Source: Kiritimatiellia bacterium | Lineage (GTDB): Bacteria; Verrucomicrobiota; Kiritimatiellia; JAFGHX01 | Assembly: GCA_016929905.1 (NCBI GenBank) | Contig: JAFGHX010000175.1 | Span: 19,196 to 83,195 of the forward strand | Direction: 5' to 3' | DNA: 64,000 bases | In this document: piece after piece, positions 6,321-15,700 of the stretch | Layout of the letters: each line of letters begins with the position of its first letter | How positions within the stretch are numbered: the first letter of the stretch is position 1 | Made by a program: the position numbers and the translations under genes | The notes under the pieces: model-generated | Databases searched by the model: none | What the model was told of the DNA's origin: nothing | Seen by the model: the letters and a program-made list of their open reading frames with translations, nothing else

Positions 6321-9016
6321 GCCACGACGGTATACAGCGCATCCTCGGGCAGGCGGATGCCGAGTGACGCGCCCGTCAGACTCGCGTCGGCCCGGCGTTC
6401 GGTGGGGTAGCCGTTTTCGTCCAGGATCAGCACCCGCCGCCGAGAGCCTGCGCTCTTCAAGGTGACGGTTGCGTCGATCTTGCGCACATTCAGCGGATAA
6501 CCGCCCAGTTCCGTGATCGTCTTCCTGCCGTTCTCCTGCCGGGTCTTGAACCCGCAGGTGTGGTCTTCTGAGCCGGCCTGGATGAGAATCCTGCGCGAGG
6601 ACGCCAGTGGCTGGCCGTCGAGGGAAACGGCAACGATCACGCCGTATTCCAGACCCGACTCGATGGCGACATCCGCCAGTTCAACTCGACCCGCCTCCCT
6701 GAGAAACCCGCAGAGCCCCTGCGCGCGCGGCGTGTCGAGCCGGACGAATCCCTTGCCATAGTCCCAAACGAGCCCGCCCGCCACGCTCCGAACGATCCCC
6801 CGATCCCGGTCAAGGTAGCGAGCCAGATCGACGACGCGTCCTCTGGATGCGTCGTCGGTGAAACCGCGAACCACGCGGCCGACATAGAAAGCGAACGGGT
6901 CCAGAACGCCCGGCGACTGGACCTCCGAAATGCCGTCGGCGCCCACCTGCTTCTGCCACAGCTCGTCCAGGCCGGACGCGCCCCGGATCGCGGAGCCCTT
7001 GAAGGCGTACTGCTCGTTCAGCTTCAACACGTCGTAGATCACCGTGCCGGCCTCCGGCACGTCGCCGCGGCGGAACATCAGGGCCGCGGCCGGAAACTGT
7101 CCGAGAATGCTCGGTGTGTTCACCGCCCAAACGTTCATCGCGCTGTCCCAGTCCGAGCCGGACAGCGCAAACCAGTTCCAGCCGTCGATCCCGCCGAGCG
7201 CGCCGTAGGCGGCCACCAGGAAAGGCCCCTCGCTCCGGAACCGGTTCGGGCGGTCCCAGTTGTTCTCGGTGAGCATATGCGGGTACGCATCGATCTGGTT
7301 CAATTGAATGGGCAGGTTCTCGGGTGCGAGCAACGCGGACCGCTCCCGATAGCTGTCGCCCACGTCGACGGCATAGAACCGTTTCGGCTTCGGCTCGTAT
7401 CTCACGCCGAAGTAGGCATTGCGGCACAGCACGTCGCCGGCCGTGTAGGTGTAGCGCTCCAGCGCGTCGTGCAGGCGCTCGTCGGCCCCCTTCCAGTTGC
7501 TGCAGGCCACCGGCTGTTTCATGCCGAGCTCACGGCGCAGAAACTCCACCGTCTCGGCGTAGAACCGGCGCTGGGTCTCGACCAGGAAGCGCAGGTAGTC
7601 GCCGGCCCGCTTCCGGCGTTTCGGTTCCTGCTTCAGCCCCTTCTCCGTGAGCCAGTACGGCTCGAGCGCGGCGAGCCGGCCTGCGGCCGGATCGTCCTGC
7701 TTGAGCGTGAAGCCGTCCCAGGCCGCCAGCGCCGCCTCGATCGAGCCGTGGCGCTTGACCGTCCATGCCGTGAACTGCCGCTCGAGCAAGTCGCGCGTCG
7801 GACCGGGAAGCCGGCTCGGGTTCAGCGTCCAGAACAGCAGGCTGTCTTCGTTCTGGATCTCGAACACGGCTACCGCGGCATCCTGAGCAAGCGGAATTCC
7901 CGTGTGAGGATTCCGCGCACTCATCAGCGCACGCACCCACGCCCGGTAGATTTCCTGCATCTTCCCGCTGAGGAACAGCAGCCCGTGGCACGGCTGCCCG
8001 TCGCCATAGCCCGGAAACCCGTGGCTTGCCCGCAGCTTGAACGTGTTGGACCAGAACACGTGACCCAGGTATACGTAGATCCCCTGCTTCTTCAGGGCCG
8101 CCACCGCGTAGTGAATGCGGTCCAGCTTCTCCGCGCTCACGGCCTTGGGATCGTCGGCGGACTTGCCCTGAATCCCGGCATCCAATCGCACCAGATTGAC
8201 CCCGTACTTCGCCAGCCGCCGCGCCCAGCGATCGACCTCCGGCCTCTGCATCGCCAGCAGCGACGTGCCCTGCACCATCCAGAATCGGACAGGGCGCCCA
8301 TCGCCCAGCACCAGGTCGAGCCCCTCACGCCGCACGAACCCACGCTCGCCGGCCGTGTTCTCGTTCAGGTGCCGCAAATCCGTCAGCGCCTCGGCGCCGA
8401 ACGCATCCGGGCCCGGCTCCCACGCGAAAAAGCCCGGTTCCGCATTCCCTGACTTCTCGCCCGGCTTCAGTTTCCCGCGCGGCAAGAACGCGCCCGGCGT
8501 GAGAAGGAAGCAGTCAAAACAGGCTGTCTTGTTCTCGCCCTCGGCCGCCAGCAGCCGCAGCTCAAACGCATGGCCGCCCGCCGAAAGCGACAGCTCGCCG
8601 AGATACACCCAGTTCGCACACAGGTGTTTGCGGATCTCAATGGAGTCCGCCAAGGCAATGCCCCTGCCGCACTCCTGCCACGCCCCCGCATCGAACCGCC
8701 AACGGAACGGCCCGTGCTTCCAGAACTTGCGGACCCAGAACCGATACGTGCCGTCGGCCGGAACCCGGATCGCGTACCGGACAAACGCTTCGGGCTCGCC
8801 CGGCTGGCGCTTGCCGGCGTTGGTCAGCCAGTCGCCTCCCGCAAGCACGGCGGCCCGCTTCTGTTGAAACGTCCTCGCCGCGAAGGGCGAGTCCTTCGGG
8901 AAGTTCGTCTCCGACGGCTCTTCCCCCTCCCACCACACAAACGCCGGCGCGGCGCGCACCCCCCGGCACGCCGCCAACAGCACAACAGCCATGAGCCACA
9001 CGCTCGTCCTATGCAT
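6314..9016 (-). CDS. Exported glycoside hydrolase with N-terminal carbohydrate-binding-like domain
   Basis: 900 residues. A signal peptide covers about residues 1-22; VVLLAAC offers a possible lipobox with Cys17. Residues 25-160 form a beta-rich module (WWEGEEPSETNF, YAIRVPADGTYRFWVRKFW) like the domains that bind glycans or the cell wall. Then comes a GH5/GH42-like TIM barrel: RPVRFWMVQGTSLL, YGVNLVRLDAG and VFEIQNED, with acid/base candidate E390 after Asn. The C-terminal beta domain ends in RLPEDALYTVVAE. The start has GGAGG seven bases upstream. The gene lies 159 bp downstream of the LacI-type gene on the same strand, so it is its likely target. The polysaccharide substrate is unknown. 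Confidence 0.75.
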   Translation of the reverse strand: MHRTSVWLMAVVLLAACRGVRAAPAFVWWEGEEPSETNFPKDSPFAARTFQQKRAAVLAGGDWLTNAGKRQPGEPEAFVRYAIRVPADGTYRFWVRKFWKHGPFRWRFDAGAWQECGRGIALADSIEIRKHLCANWVYLGELSLSAGGHAFELRLLAAEGENKTACFDCFLLTPGAFLPRGKLKPGEKSGNAEPGFFAWEPGPDAFGAEALTDLRHLNENTAGERGFVRREGLDLVLGDGRPVRFWMVQGTSLLAMQRPEVDRWARRLAKYGVNLVRLDAGIQGKSADDPKAVSAEKLDRIHYAVAALKKQGIYVYLGHVFWSNTFKLRASHGFPGYGDGQPCHGLLFLSGKMQEIYRAWVRALMSARNPHTGIPLAQDAAVAVFEIQNEDSLLFWTLNPSRLPGPTRDLLERQFTAWTVKRHGSIEAALAAWDGFTLKQDDPAAGRLAALEPYWLTEKGLKQEPKRRKRAGDYLRFLVETQRRFYAETVEFLRRELGMKQPVACSNWKGADERLHDALERYTYTAGDVLCRNAYFGVRYEPKPKRFYAVDVGDSYRERSALLAPENLPIQLNQIDAYPHMLTENNWDRPNRFRSEGPFLVAAYGALGGIDGWNWFALSGSDWDSAMNVWAVNTPSILGQFPAAALMFRRGDVPEAGTVIYDVLKLNEQYAFKGSAIRGASGLDELWQKQVGADGISEVQSPGVLDPFAFYVGRVVRGFTDDASRGRVVDLARYLDRDRGIVRSVAGGLVWDYGKGFVRLDTPRAQGLCGFLREAGRVELADVAIESGLEYGVIVAVSLDGQPLASSRRILIQAGSEDHTCGFKTRQENGRKTITELGGYPLNVRKIDATVTLKSAGSRRRVLILDENGYPTERRADASLTGASLGIRLPEDALYTVVAE

Positions 9017-9175
9017 GGTTCGTCCTCCGTTGAAGACATCCAGGGGCCGGCCCAGGGGGGGCTGTCCGACCCAACCGATTCGTCCGGCTTGCCCGCCGAA
9101 TCACCAGTCGTGAAACGCACGTATCATGTTCAATGACTGTCAATCCTCCGGCCCAACAACCCGTTCACCCCATCC

Positions 9176-10231
9176 TCACCCGCGTGCCGGGCCAGTACTC
9201 TCGCGGATGGTCAATCGCGAGGGAATCCGTTCGCGATGCCCGCGCAACCGGTCCCACGCCGCTCGATCACCCGCCATCTCGACGGCCAACTCGGCCGCCC
9301 GCTGCCCCATCTCGACCAGCATATGACTGATCTCCGTCATGGCGGGAAACGCGAGCTCAGCGCTGAAATCGTCAAACCCGACCAGCGACAAGTCGGCTGG
9401 GATCCTGACACCCAGCGCCGCGGCCGCCGCACAGACCCCGAACGCAATCGGCTCACTGAAACAAACCGCCGCGGTGCAGCTCGGGCGCGAGCTGAAATGC
9501 GCCAGCGCGCGCGCGCGCGCCGCCGCCACCTGCGCCGCTTTCTCCCCGGAAGCCGCCGTCACGTCCAGATCCGTCACCGTCAGCCCCAGATGCGCCGCGG
9601 CCTGCACCAGCGCGTCCCGCCGCCGTTGGGCGTAACCGCGCCGACCCGACAGCGGCCCGACCCAAAGGAGATGCTTGTGCCCCAACTCGGCCAGATGCCG
9701 GGCCGCCTCGCGGTACCCGGCGCTGTCGTCCACATTCACGACGGGAAGGGATGTGTGTGCGTGGTGCTCCGTCAGCACGATCGCCGCATCGCTCGACTCC
9801 AGGGCCGGTACGGCCTCGAGCGCCGTCGCCACATAACCCGGCACGATCAGCGCATCGATCCGGGACTCCTGCAGAAAACGCAGGCCGTTCTGCGCCTCGT
9901 TCAGCTCCGGCGCAGCCCCCACAATCACGAAATGGCAACCCGCCGCCCGCACCCCCATCTCCATGCCGCCCACCATCGGGCCCCAGAACCCCGACGCGAA
10001 CCCATGCTCCTTGTGCCCCGGAAGCAGCGCTACGCCTACCGCACGCGATCTGCCCGCTTGCAGAGCCGAGGCGTGGTAGTTCCGCTCGTAACCCAGCGCC
10101 CGCGCCGCCTCGCGCACGCGGCGAATGCAGTCCGGACTGAGCCGGTCCAATTCCGTGCCGGTATTGAGGATCTTGCTCGCCGTCCCAATACTGACCTGCG
10201 CCGCCTGCGCCACCTCCTGAAGCCGGACCAT
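9176..10231 (-). CDS. LacI-family transcriptional regulator
   Basis: 351 residues. The DNA-binding headpiece VRLQEVAQAAQVSIGTASKILN begins the protein, followed by the hinge helix region (YHASALQAGRSRAVGV). The periplasmic-binding-protein-like sensor contains the usual GFASGFWGPMVGGMEMG, VNVDDSAGYREAARHLAELGHKH and LVGFDDFSAELAFPAMTEI blocks. I start at the ATG (10231) seven bases after GGAGGAGGT; the GTG three codons earlier is inside that site. The palindromes at 10259-10284 sit 28-53 bp upstream, indicating autoregulation. The likely targets are this gene and the co-directional hydrolase downstream. Confidence 0.9.
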   Translation of the reverse strand: MVRLQEVAQAAQVSIGTASKILNTGTELDRLSPDCIRRVREAARALGYERNYHASALQAGRSRAVGVALLPGHKEHGFASGFWGPMVGGMEMGVRAAGCHFVIVGAAPELNEAQNGLRFLQESRIDALIVPGYVATALEAVPALESSDAAIVLTEHHAHTSLPVVNVDDSAGYREAARHLAELGHKHLLWVGPLSGRRGYAQRRRDALVQAAAHLGLTVTDLDVTAASGEKAAQVAAARARALAHFSSRPSCTAAVCFSEPIAFGVCAAAAALGVRIPADLSLVGFDDFSAELAFPAMTEISHMLVEMGQRAAELAVEMAGDRAAWDRLRGHRERIPSRLTIRESTGPARG

Positions 10232-10258
10232 CGCCGCCACCTCCTCCGGACGATAAGG

Positions 10259-10284
10259 TTATCGTTATTAACGATAACGTTATC
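10259..10284. promoter_or_regulatory. LacI-type operator: two overlapping perfect palindromes
   Basis: TTATCGTTA-T-TAACGATAA (10259-10277) is a perfect 9-1-9 palindrome. GATAACGTTATC (10273-10284) is a second perfect palindrome sharing GATAA with it. They lie just upstream of the LacI-type start codon in otherwise GC-rich DNA. The AT-rich, CG-centred form fits LacI-family operators. Confidence 0.75.
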
Positions 10285-10320
10285 ATAACTCGCGGGGACC
10301 ACGCTGTCAAGACGGAATAG

Positions 10321-10470
10321 GCCGGGACAAAGACATGTCGGCAATGCTGGATCCCGGGCCAGATCCCCACGCTGGGGACAGGCACGGGCACCGCACAGGC
10401 CTTCGACGGCGATGCCTGGGGCGCCCCGTTCCTGCACGTGGAGTATCAAGCGCCAAGCGGCGAGAAGTAG
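10321..10470 (+). pseudogene. Possible C-terminal remnant of a lost exported protein
   Basis: One plus-strand frame stays open for 49 codons to TAG and reads as plausible protein: AFDGDAWGAPFLHVEYQ, then APSGEK and stop. No start codon or upstream domain is present. It looks like the end of a PA14 or beta-sandwich protein, but 49 codons is weak evidence. The 10232-10586 stretch holds only this, the LacI operator and GC-rich spacer. Confidence 0.3.
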
Positions 10471-10586
10471 CCGGGCCTCGCAAGGAGAGGCACTGGGGGC
10501 TGGCTTTCGAGCCGAGTTCCCGGATCCGGCGGACGCACGGCGCGGAAGCGCTCTTTCTCGGCCTGTTCCGCAGGCGCCATTCAGCT

Positions 10587-11378
10587 CTAGCCCAGAGACA
10601 ATCCGCCGTCGACGTAGAATTCCGTGCCGGTAACGTATCCGGCCTCATCGCCGGCAAGATACAGAATGGCGGAAGCGACCTCCTCTGCTGAGGCGGACCG
10701 GTTCCCAAGAGGGATACCGGTGCGATACGCGCCATGAGCGCGTCCCAGCCGGTCCAGATTTCTCCGAGACGTGTTTTCCCACAGCTTGGACTCCGTGGCT
10801 CCCGGGCAGACGACATTCACACGGATATTCCATTGTGCCAGTTCGACGGCAAGCGTCTTGACAAAGGCCGCCTGGGCGGCCTTGGAACTGGCGTAACAGG
10901 AATAGCCGGCATTCGAATAGGTCCGCGTGCCGTTCACCGAGGATACGGCAATGATGCTCCCGCGTTTCGCCCGCTTCATGAAGGGGACCGCGTATTTGAC
11001 GGCAAGATAGGTGCCCCGCATGTTGGTGTTGAAGGTCCGGTCCCATTCCTCCACGGTGATTTCTTCGACCGGCGCCTGCACGCCGTTGATGCCCGCGTTG
11101 GCGACCACCACGTCGACGGTTCCCCATTTCTCGATGGCGGCGTTGACGAAGGCCTCAACGTGTCGCGGGTCCGCCACATCGCCCGGCAGGGCGAGGGCTT
11201 CACCACCCGCATCCCGGATTCGGGCAACGGCCTCGGCGCAACGTTCTTCCCGCCGCGCGTCGATCGCCACGCGCGCGCCCTGCGCGGCCGCCATCTGCGC
11301 CGTCGCAAGGCCGATGCCGGTGCTGCCCCCGGTGACCAGAAAGACCTTGTCCTTGAACCTGCCCGCCTGTTCGCTCAT
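10587..11378 (-). CDS. SDR-family oxidoreductase
   Basis: 263 residues from the ATG of MSEQAGRF, a classical short-chain dehydrogenase length. The cofactor motif is VTGGSTGIG (about residues 13-21), with VVVANAG near 90, catalytic Ser in IIAVSSVNG, Tyr-Lys in YSCYASSKAA and the C-terminal FYVDGGLS. The acidic IDAR after beta-2 does not settle NAD against NADP. The frame extends upstream by 94 codons, but those codons look non-coding. The gene diverges from the AraR-like regulator with an operator-like palindrome between them. The enzyme probably oxidises a sugar or polyol released by the neighbouring hydrolase (inference). Confidence 0.88.
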   Translation of the reverse strand: MSEQAGRFKDKVFLVTGGSTGIGLATAQMAAAQGARVAIDARREERCAEAVARIRDAGGEALALPGDVADPRHVEAFVNAAIEKWGTVDVVVANAGINGVQAPVEEITVEEWDRTFNTNMRGTYLAVKYAVPFMKRAKRGSIIAVSSVNGTRTYSNAGYSCYASSKAAQAAFVKTLAVELAQWNIRVNVVCPGATESKLWENTSRRNLDRLGRAHGAYRTGIPLGNRSASAEEVASAILYLAGDEAGYVTGTEFYVDGGLSLG

Positions 11379-11493
11379 CCCACGACTTCCTTCTTCCTTC
11401 CTATTCGATTCCCCGTGTCGGTCCGCGAGCCTAGCATAGCCGTTCACGGCCCACAAGCGCGTGCGCGGCGTGCCAGCGTCGAACACCCTCCCC

Positions 11494-11522
11494 TTGACGA
11501 AAATAGACCAATGGACTATTAT
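11494..11522 (+). promoter_or_regulatory. Promoter of the AraR-like regulator gene
   Basis: TTGACG (11494-11499), a 17-bp spacer and TATTAT (11517-11522) make a near-consensus sigma-70 promoter pointing to the regulator start at 11626, giving a leader of about 97 nt. The spacer holds the palindrome listed next. Confidence 0.65.
11502..11520. promoter_or_regulatory. Operator-like palindrome AATAGnCCAnTGGnCTATT
   Basis: AATAGACCAATGGACTATT is symmetric at 8 of 9 base pairs around 11511. It lies between the -35 and -10 hexamers of the regulator promoter and upstream of the divergent SDR gene. This is the classical position for steric repression, so the AraR-like protein probably represses itself and the SDR. 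Confidence 0.65.
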
Positions 11523-11625
11523 TTGTGCAGCGAGGCTGGTTAAATCAGGTTGAGCGATTCGCCCACGTGCAGTCTGCGCAACACGCCGTTGACCGCGAAA
11601 CAGGCTCTTTATCGGAGAGCGGATA

Positions 11626-12774
11626 TTGCAGAAACGATCGACAGACTCCGGTACGCCCAAGCGCCGCTACACGCGGCACGGCGGCGTTGCGGCGCAGCTG
11701 CGTCATCTCATCGCGGACCTGCGAAGCCGCAACGAAACGTTCCTGCCGGCCGAACGACAGCTCGCCGAGCGATTCCGCACCTCCCGCACGACGCTGCGCA
11801 AAGCCGTGGATACGCTCCTGGCCGCCGGCGACCTGACGCGCGGGGTACGGGGTACAGCCATCGTCTCCACTGCCGCGGCGCCGCACCCGGCGGCCTCGTT
11901 CGCCTTTGTCACCTACGGCGGCGGCGCGGGTATTCGGAACTACCACTGGCGTGCGCTGTGGGACGCCACGTTGCCTCTGGCCCATCGTCACGGGCTCCAG
12001 GCCGAACTTGTTCTTCTCGACTGGTACGAAGCACCCGGAACGTGGAACATCTTTCTCTCGCGCGTGCCGCCGGTTGTCGTCGTGACATCGCTGGTCATCA
12101 AGGCCTTCGGCGAATTCATCCGGTCCCTGCTCAACAGCCGCGCCCTCGTGATCGGAGTCGATGAGAACTTCACTTCCTGGACCGAACACGTGATTGCGGT
12201 GAACAACTACGCGGCGGGCAAGCAGGCGGCGCGGATGCTGGCACAGGCGGGCTATGAGCGGCCTGTCTACCTGGGGCAGAAGCTCGGCATCCCGTACCTG
12301 CCCTACGCGAAGCGGGAACAGGGCTTTCGCGACGGTATCCGCGAGGCCGGGCTTGCCTGGACCGCCGGGTCCCTTCAGCGCATCGCGGCCAGCACGGCGG
12401 GTGTCTTCACCGAAAAGGCGCTCAAGCGGTTGCCGCGGCTGCTCGCCGCCGGCTACGACGCCTTCTTCGTTCACTCGGACGAAGCAGTCCCCGCCGTCTA
12501 CGCCCGAATCCAGAAACAGCGGGCAATTCCGGCCGACGTCGGGCTCGTGACCTTTGCGAGCACGGACGCCGCCGTCCGGCACGGGCCGCCCGTCACATGT
12601 GTGGGGCACAACACGCCCGCCAAAGCCCGCACGCTGGTGGAAGCGGTCCGCAAGATACTCAACGGCACATCGCACGGACCGGGCACCATCCTGCTTCCGC
12701 CCGATGTGCACCGCGGCCGGACGATTCGCAAACCGTCGAAAGCGGTCCACCCCACGAAAGGCAGACGGTCATGA
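11626..12774 (+). CDS. AraR-like regulator: GntR winged helix fused to LacI-type sensor
   Basis: 382 residues from a TTG start, eight bases after GGAG. Residues about 13-80 are a GntR winged helix (GGVAAQLRHLIADLRS, FLPAERQLAERFRTSRTTLRKAVDTLLAAG). The rest is a periplasmic-binding-protein-like domain with NNYAAGKQAARMLAQAGYERPVYLG, YAKREQGFRDGI and DVGLVTFAS. This order is that of AraR, which releases DNA on binding a sugar. The stop overlaps the next start by ATGA, so the regulator is translationally coupled to the large hydrolase it probably controls. The ligand is unknown. Confidence 0.85.
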   Translation: MQKRSTDSGTPKRRYTRHGGVAAQLRHLIADLRSRNETFLPAERQLAERFRTSRTTLRKAVDTLLAAGDLTRGVRGTAIVSTAAAPHPAASFAFVTYGGGAGIRNYHWRALWDATLPLAHRHGLQAELVLLDWYEAPGTWNIFLSRVPPVVVVTSLVIKAFGEFIRSLLNSRALVIGVDENFTSWTEHVIAVNNYAAGKQAARMLAQAGYERPVYLGQKLGIPYLPYAKREQGFRDGIREAGLAWTAGSLQRIAASTAGVFTEKALKRLPRLLAAGYDAFFVHSDEAVPAVYARIQKQRAIPADVGLVTFASTDAAVRHGPPVTCVGHNTPAKARTLVEAVRKILNGTSHGPGTILLPPDVHRGRTIRKPSKAVHPTKGRRS

Positions 12775-15700
12775 ACAGACACAGACCCGGAGTACGGTTG
12801 GCGGCCCTGGCGTGGCTGCTCCTTCAGATCCCTCGCACGGATGGTGCTGCCCGCTTCGATTTCGGGACGGCGCAGGGCTTTCGCGCGGCGCCTGAGAAGA
12901 CGCTTGCGGCCGACGTGCCGGCCGGCGGCAAGTTCCATGCAACGGTGCAAACCGCCGAAGAACTCGGGCCCGGCTGGTACCTGCTGAGGGGCGAGTGCAA
13001 GACGACCGGCTTCACGGCCATGGGCGGTTTTGTTGCCGACGCGCATGATCCGGACCACACGGTGCGGCTCGCCCAGTGGACAGGCTTTCCCGCTGCTCGC
13101 GACTGGGTGGCCTTCCGGCTCTACTGCAGGCTCCCCACCGCCACACATCTGGTCCTGCGCATTTGCGACGCGAAGGAAACCGAGCGTAGCGCCGCCGTTC
13201 ATCTGCGCAATCTGCACATCGCCCCGGCCCGTTGGGCCGCCGGCGACGACCTGCTCGGCAACGGGGATTTCGCCTCGGGCCATACCGGGGATCTCCCCGC
13301 GCTGTGGAATTGGTCGAATGCCGGCGCGTCCGGCGACTACGCCTTGGTGGAAGACGGCTCGGTGCCGGGCACAGGCAGGGCCGTGCGTTTGCGGCGTCCC
13401 GCCGGCACCGAACGCCACAGCCTGAACAGCGTGCACATGCCGTTGCCGACCACGGGGAAGATGACGCTGTCGCTTCGCGCCAGGGCCGAGAAGCCGGGCT
13501 CAACCCTGAACGTGCTCCTGCTCGGCGACTGTTATGCATGGCAGAAACACGGTCGCTTCGTGCTGACCGATTCCTGGAAGGAGTACCGGATCCAGGCCGA
13601 CTGCCCCGCGAAGATCGGAAAGGAGGCCTTCTGCTGGGTCCGCATCGACCCGGGCAACGACTCGACGCTGCGTCTGGCCGGCGCGCGCGTCGTCTGGAGC
13701 GAAACCTCCATCGCCGCGGAGCGGCAGAGCGAATGGATCGGCGCGCCCGGCAAGAATCTCGTCCTGAACCCGGACTTCGAACTCGGCTGGACCGGGTGGC
13801 TGTTCGACCTGTTCAACAAGAGCAACCCGAAAACCATGCGCGAGATGGCCACGGCTGATCGAGCGATGCCGAGACCCGGCGCCGGCCCGGATGGTTCGAC
13901 GGCGTTCTATTTGCCCAGCGGCCATATCGGGCTGATCAGCCACTGCATGCCGTTCACGCCGGGCAAGACGTATACGCTTTCGGCCGACGTCAAGGGACTG
14001 ACGGAAGACTCGCGTGTGTGGATGGCTTTCATCGACACCGGCTGGGCCCTGCATGCCCGTGATGAGAGGACCTTGCCCGCCGGCAAGTGGACCCGGCTGC
14101 ACAAGACGTTCACGTGGAAGGAGCCCACTCGCACGGCGCGCGGCTACGTCCGGTTCAACGCCGGCGGCGGCGGCGTGCTCCTGGACCGGGTCCAGCTCGA
14201 AGAGGGCGAACGAACGGACTACAGCCCGCCGCCGGTCATGCTGGGTCTGATGGCCGCGCCGCGCAACATCTTCGCCCGGGCCGCGGATGCCGCCATGACC
14301 CTGAAGGTGCTGCCGGCGCAAGGACTGCAGGGCCGGCTCCGCATCAACGTCGAATCCCGCGACGCCTGGGGCGGGGTAGCCTGGCAGAGGACGATCACTT
14401 GCCCCGCGGACGCCCACTCCACGCATACCGTTGCCATTCCGGCTGAAGCGTTGGGCGTGTTCCACGTGTACATGACAGCCGCGGACAGCGCAGGCCGGAC
14501 ACTCGGGATGGCCCTCTCCCGCTATGCCGTCGTGGGACCGGCCGGCACGCCGGATGCCGGGTACTGCTACCACTACACCCTTCCCGAGTCGCCCTGTTGG
14601 CATATCGCCGACACCATCCCCCAGATGAAACAGGTGGGGGCAAACTGGAACAGGTTCTTCTTCACGGTCAAGCCCACGGACGGACAGCACGTGCTGTCGG
14701 CAGAATATGTCGAAGCCGCGCTGCGCCAGTGTGCGCTGATGCGCGAGGCCGGAATCCGACAGATCCCCTGCATGGGCTTCTTCAACGACGAACTCGGCGG
14801 CCGCATCCGCCGCGCCGTCCGCATCGATCCCGCCGACCTGGCGGAATTCGGCCGATACGTCGAAGCCAACGCACGGGCGTTGAAGGAGGGGTTCCGCTAC
14901 TGGGAGATCCAGAACGAACCCAACCTCTGGCGCCACGGCGACGGCCCGCAGAAGGGCGAGAAGTGCATGGGCCCGGCGAAGTACATCCAGGTCCTCAAGA
15001 CCGCCTACGAGGCGATCAAGCGCGCCGATCCGGAGATCCGGGTGCTCGCCCCGTGCATGAACGGGCGCGACTTCACGTTCGTGGAGGATCTCATGAAGCT
15101 CGGGATGGGCCAGTACATGGACATCTTCTCCTGCCATCCTTATCGCGGATCGCCGGACGATCCCGACACCTACGCCGATCTCATGCGCTGTCGCGAAATC
15201 CTGGCGACATACGGGTTCCACGGCCCCATGATGAACACGGAACAGTACTACGGAATCGATCTGTACATGATGCGGAACAACGACAACGAAGTGCAGCGCG
15301 CGTATACCGTGCCCGGCACGGAAGAATTGCGCGGCGCCGGCCGCATGATCCGCAATTTCATCCACCACGCGGCCGCGGGCGTGGCCTATTCCAGTTTCGC
15401 ACCCGAGATTACCGTTGCGACGCTCGGCGCCGTCGACAAGGTCTTCCCTTACGACGGATTCGCAGCCGCAAACGCCGCCTCACGCTTCCTCAGTCGTATC
15501 GGGTTGGGACGGCCCCTGCCGACCGCCCCTGTATTCCGCGCGTTTCTCTTTCCCGACGCGGCGGCAGGTCCGCTCCTGACGCTGCACACACCGACCCGCG
15601 ACCTCACGGGCTCGCTCCAACTGGCCGCTCCGTTCGACGCCTTCGACATCATGGGAAACCCACTGTCAAAGAAAGACCTGTCCGACGGCGTCCCCCTGCG

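Noticed and set aside
10587..11660. Long version of the SDR (357 codons)
   Set aside because: The first 94 codons overlap the palindromic control region and are not SDR-like; ATG 11378 gives the usual family length.
13500..15368. Minus-strand 622-codon frame opposite the large exported hydrolase
   Set aside because: High-GC shadow; the plus strand shows signal peptide, catalytic residues and carbohydrate-binding domains.
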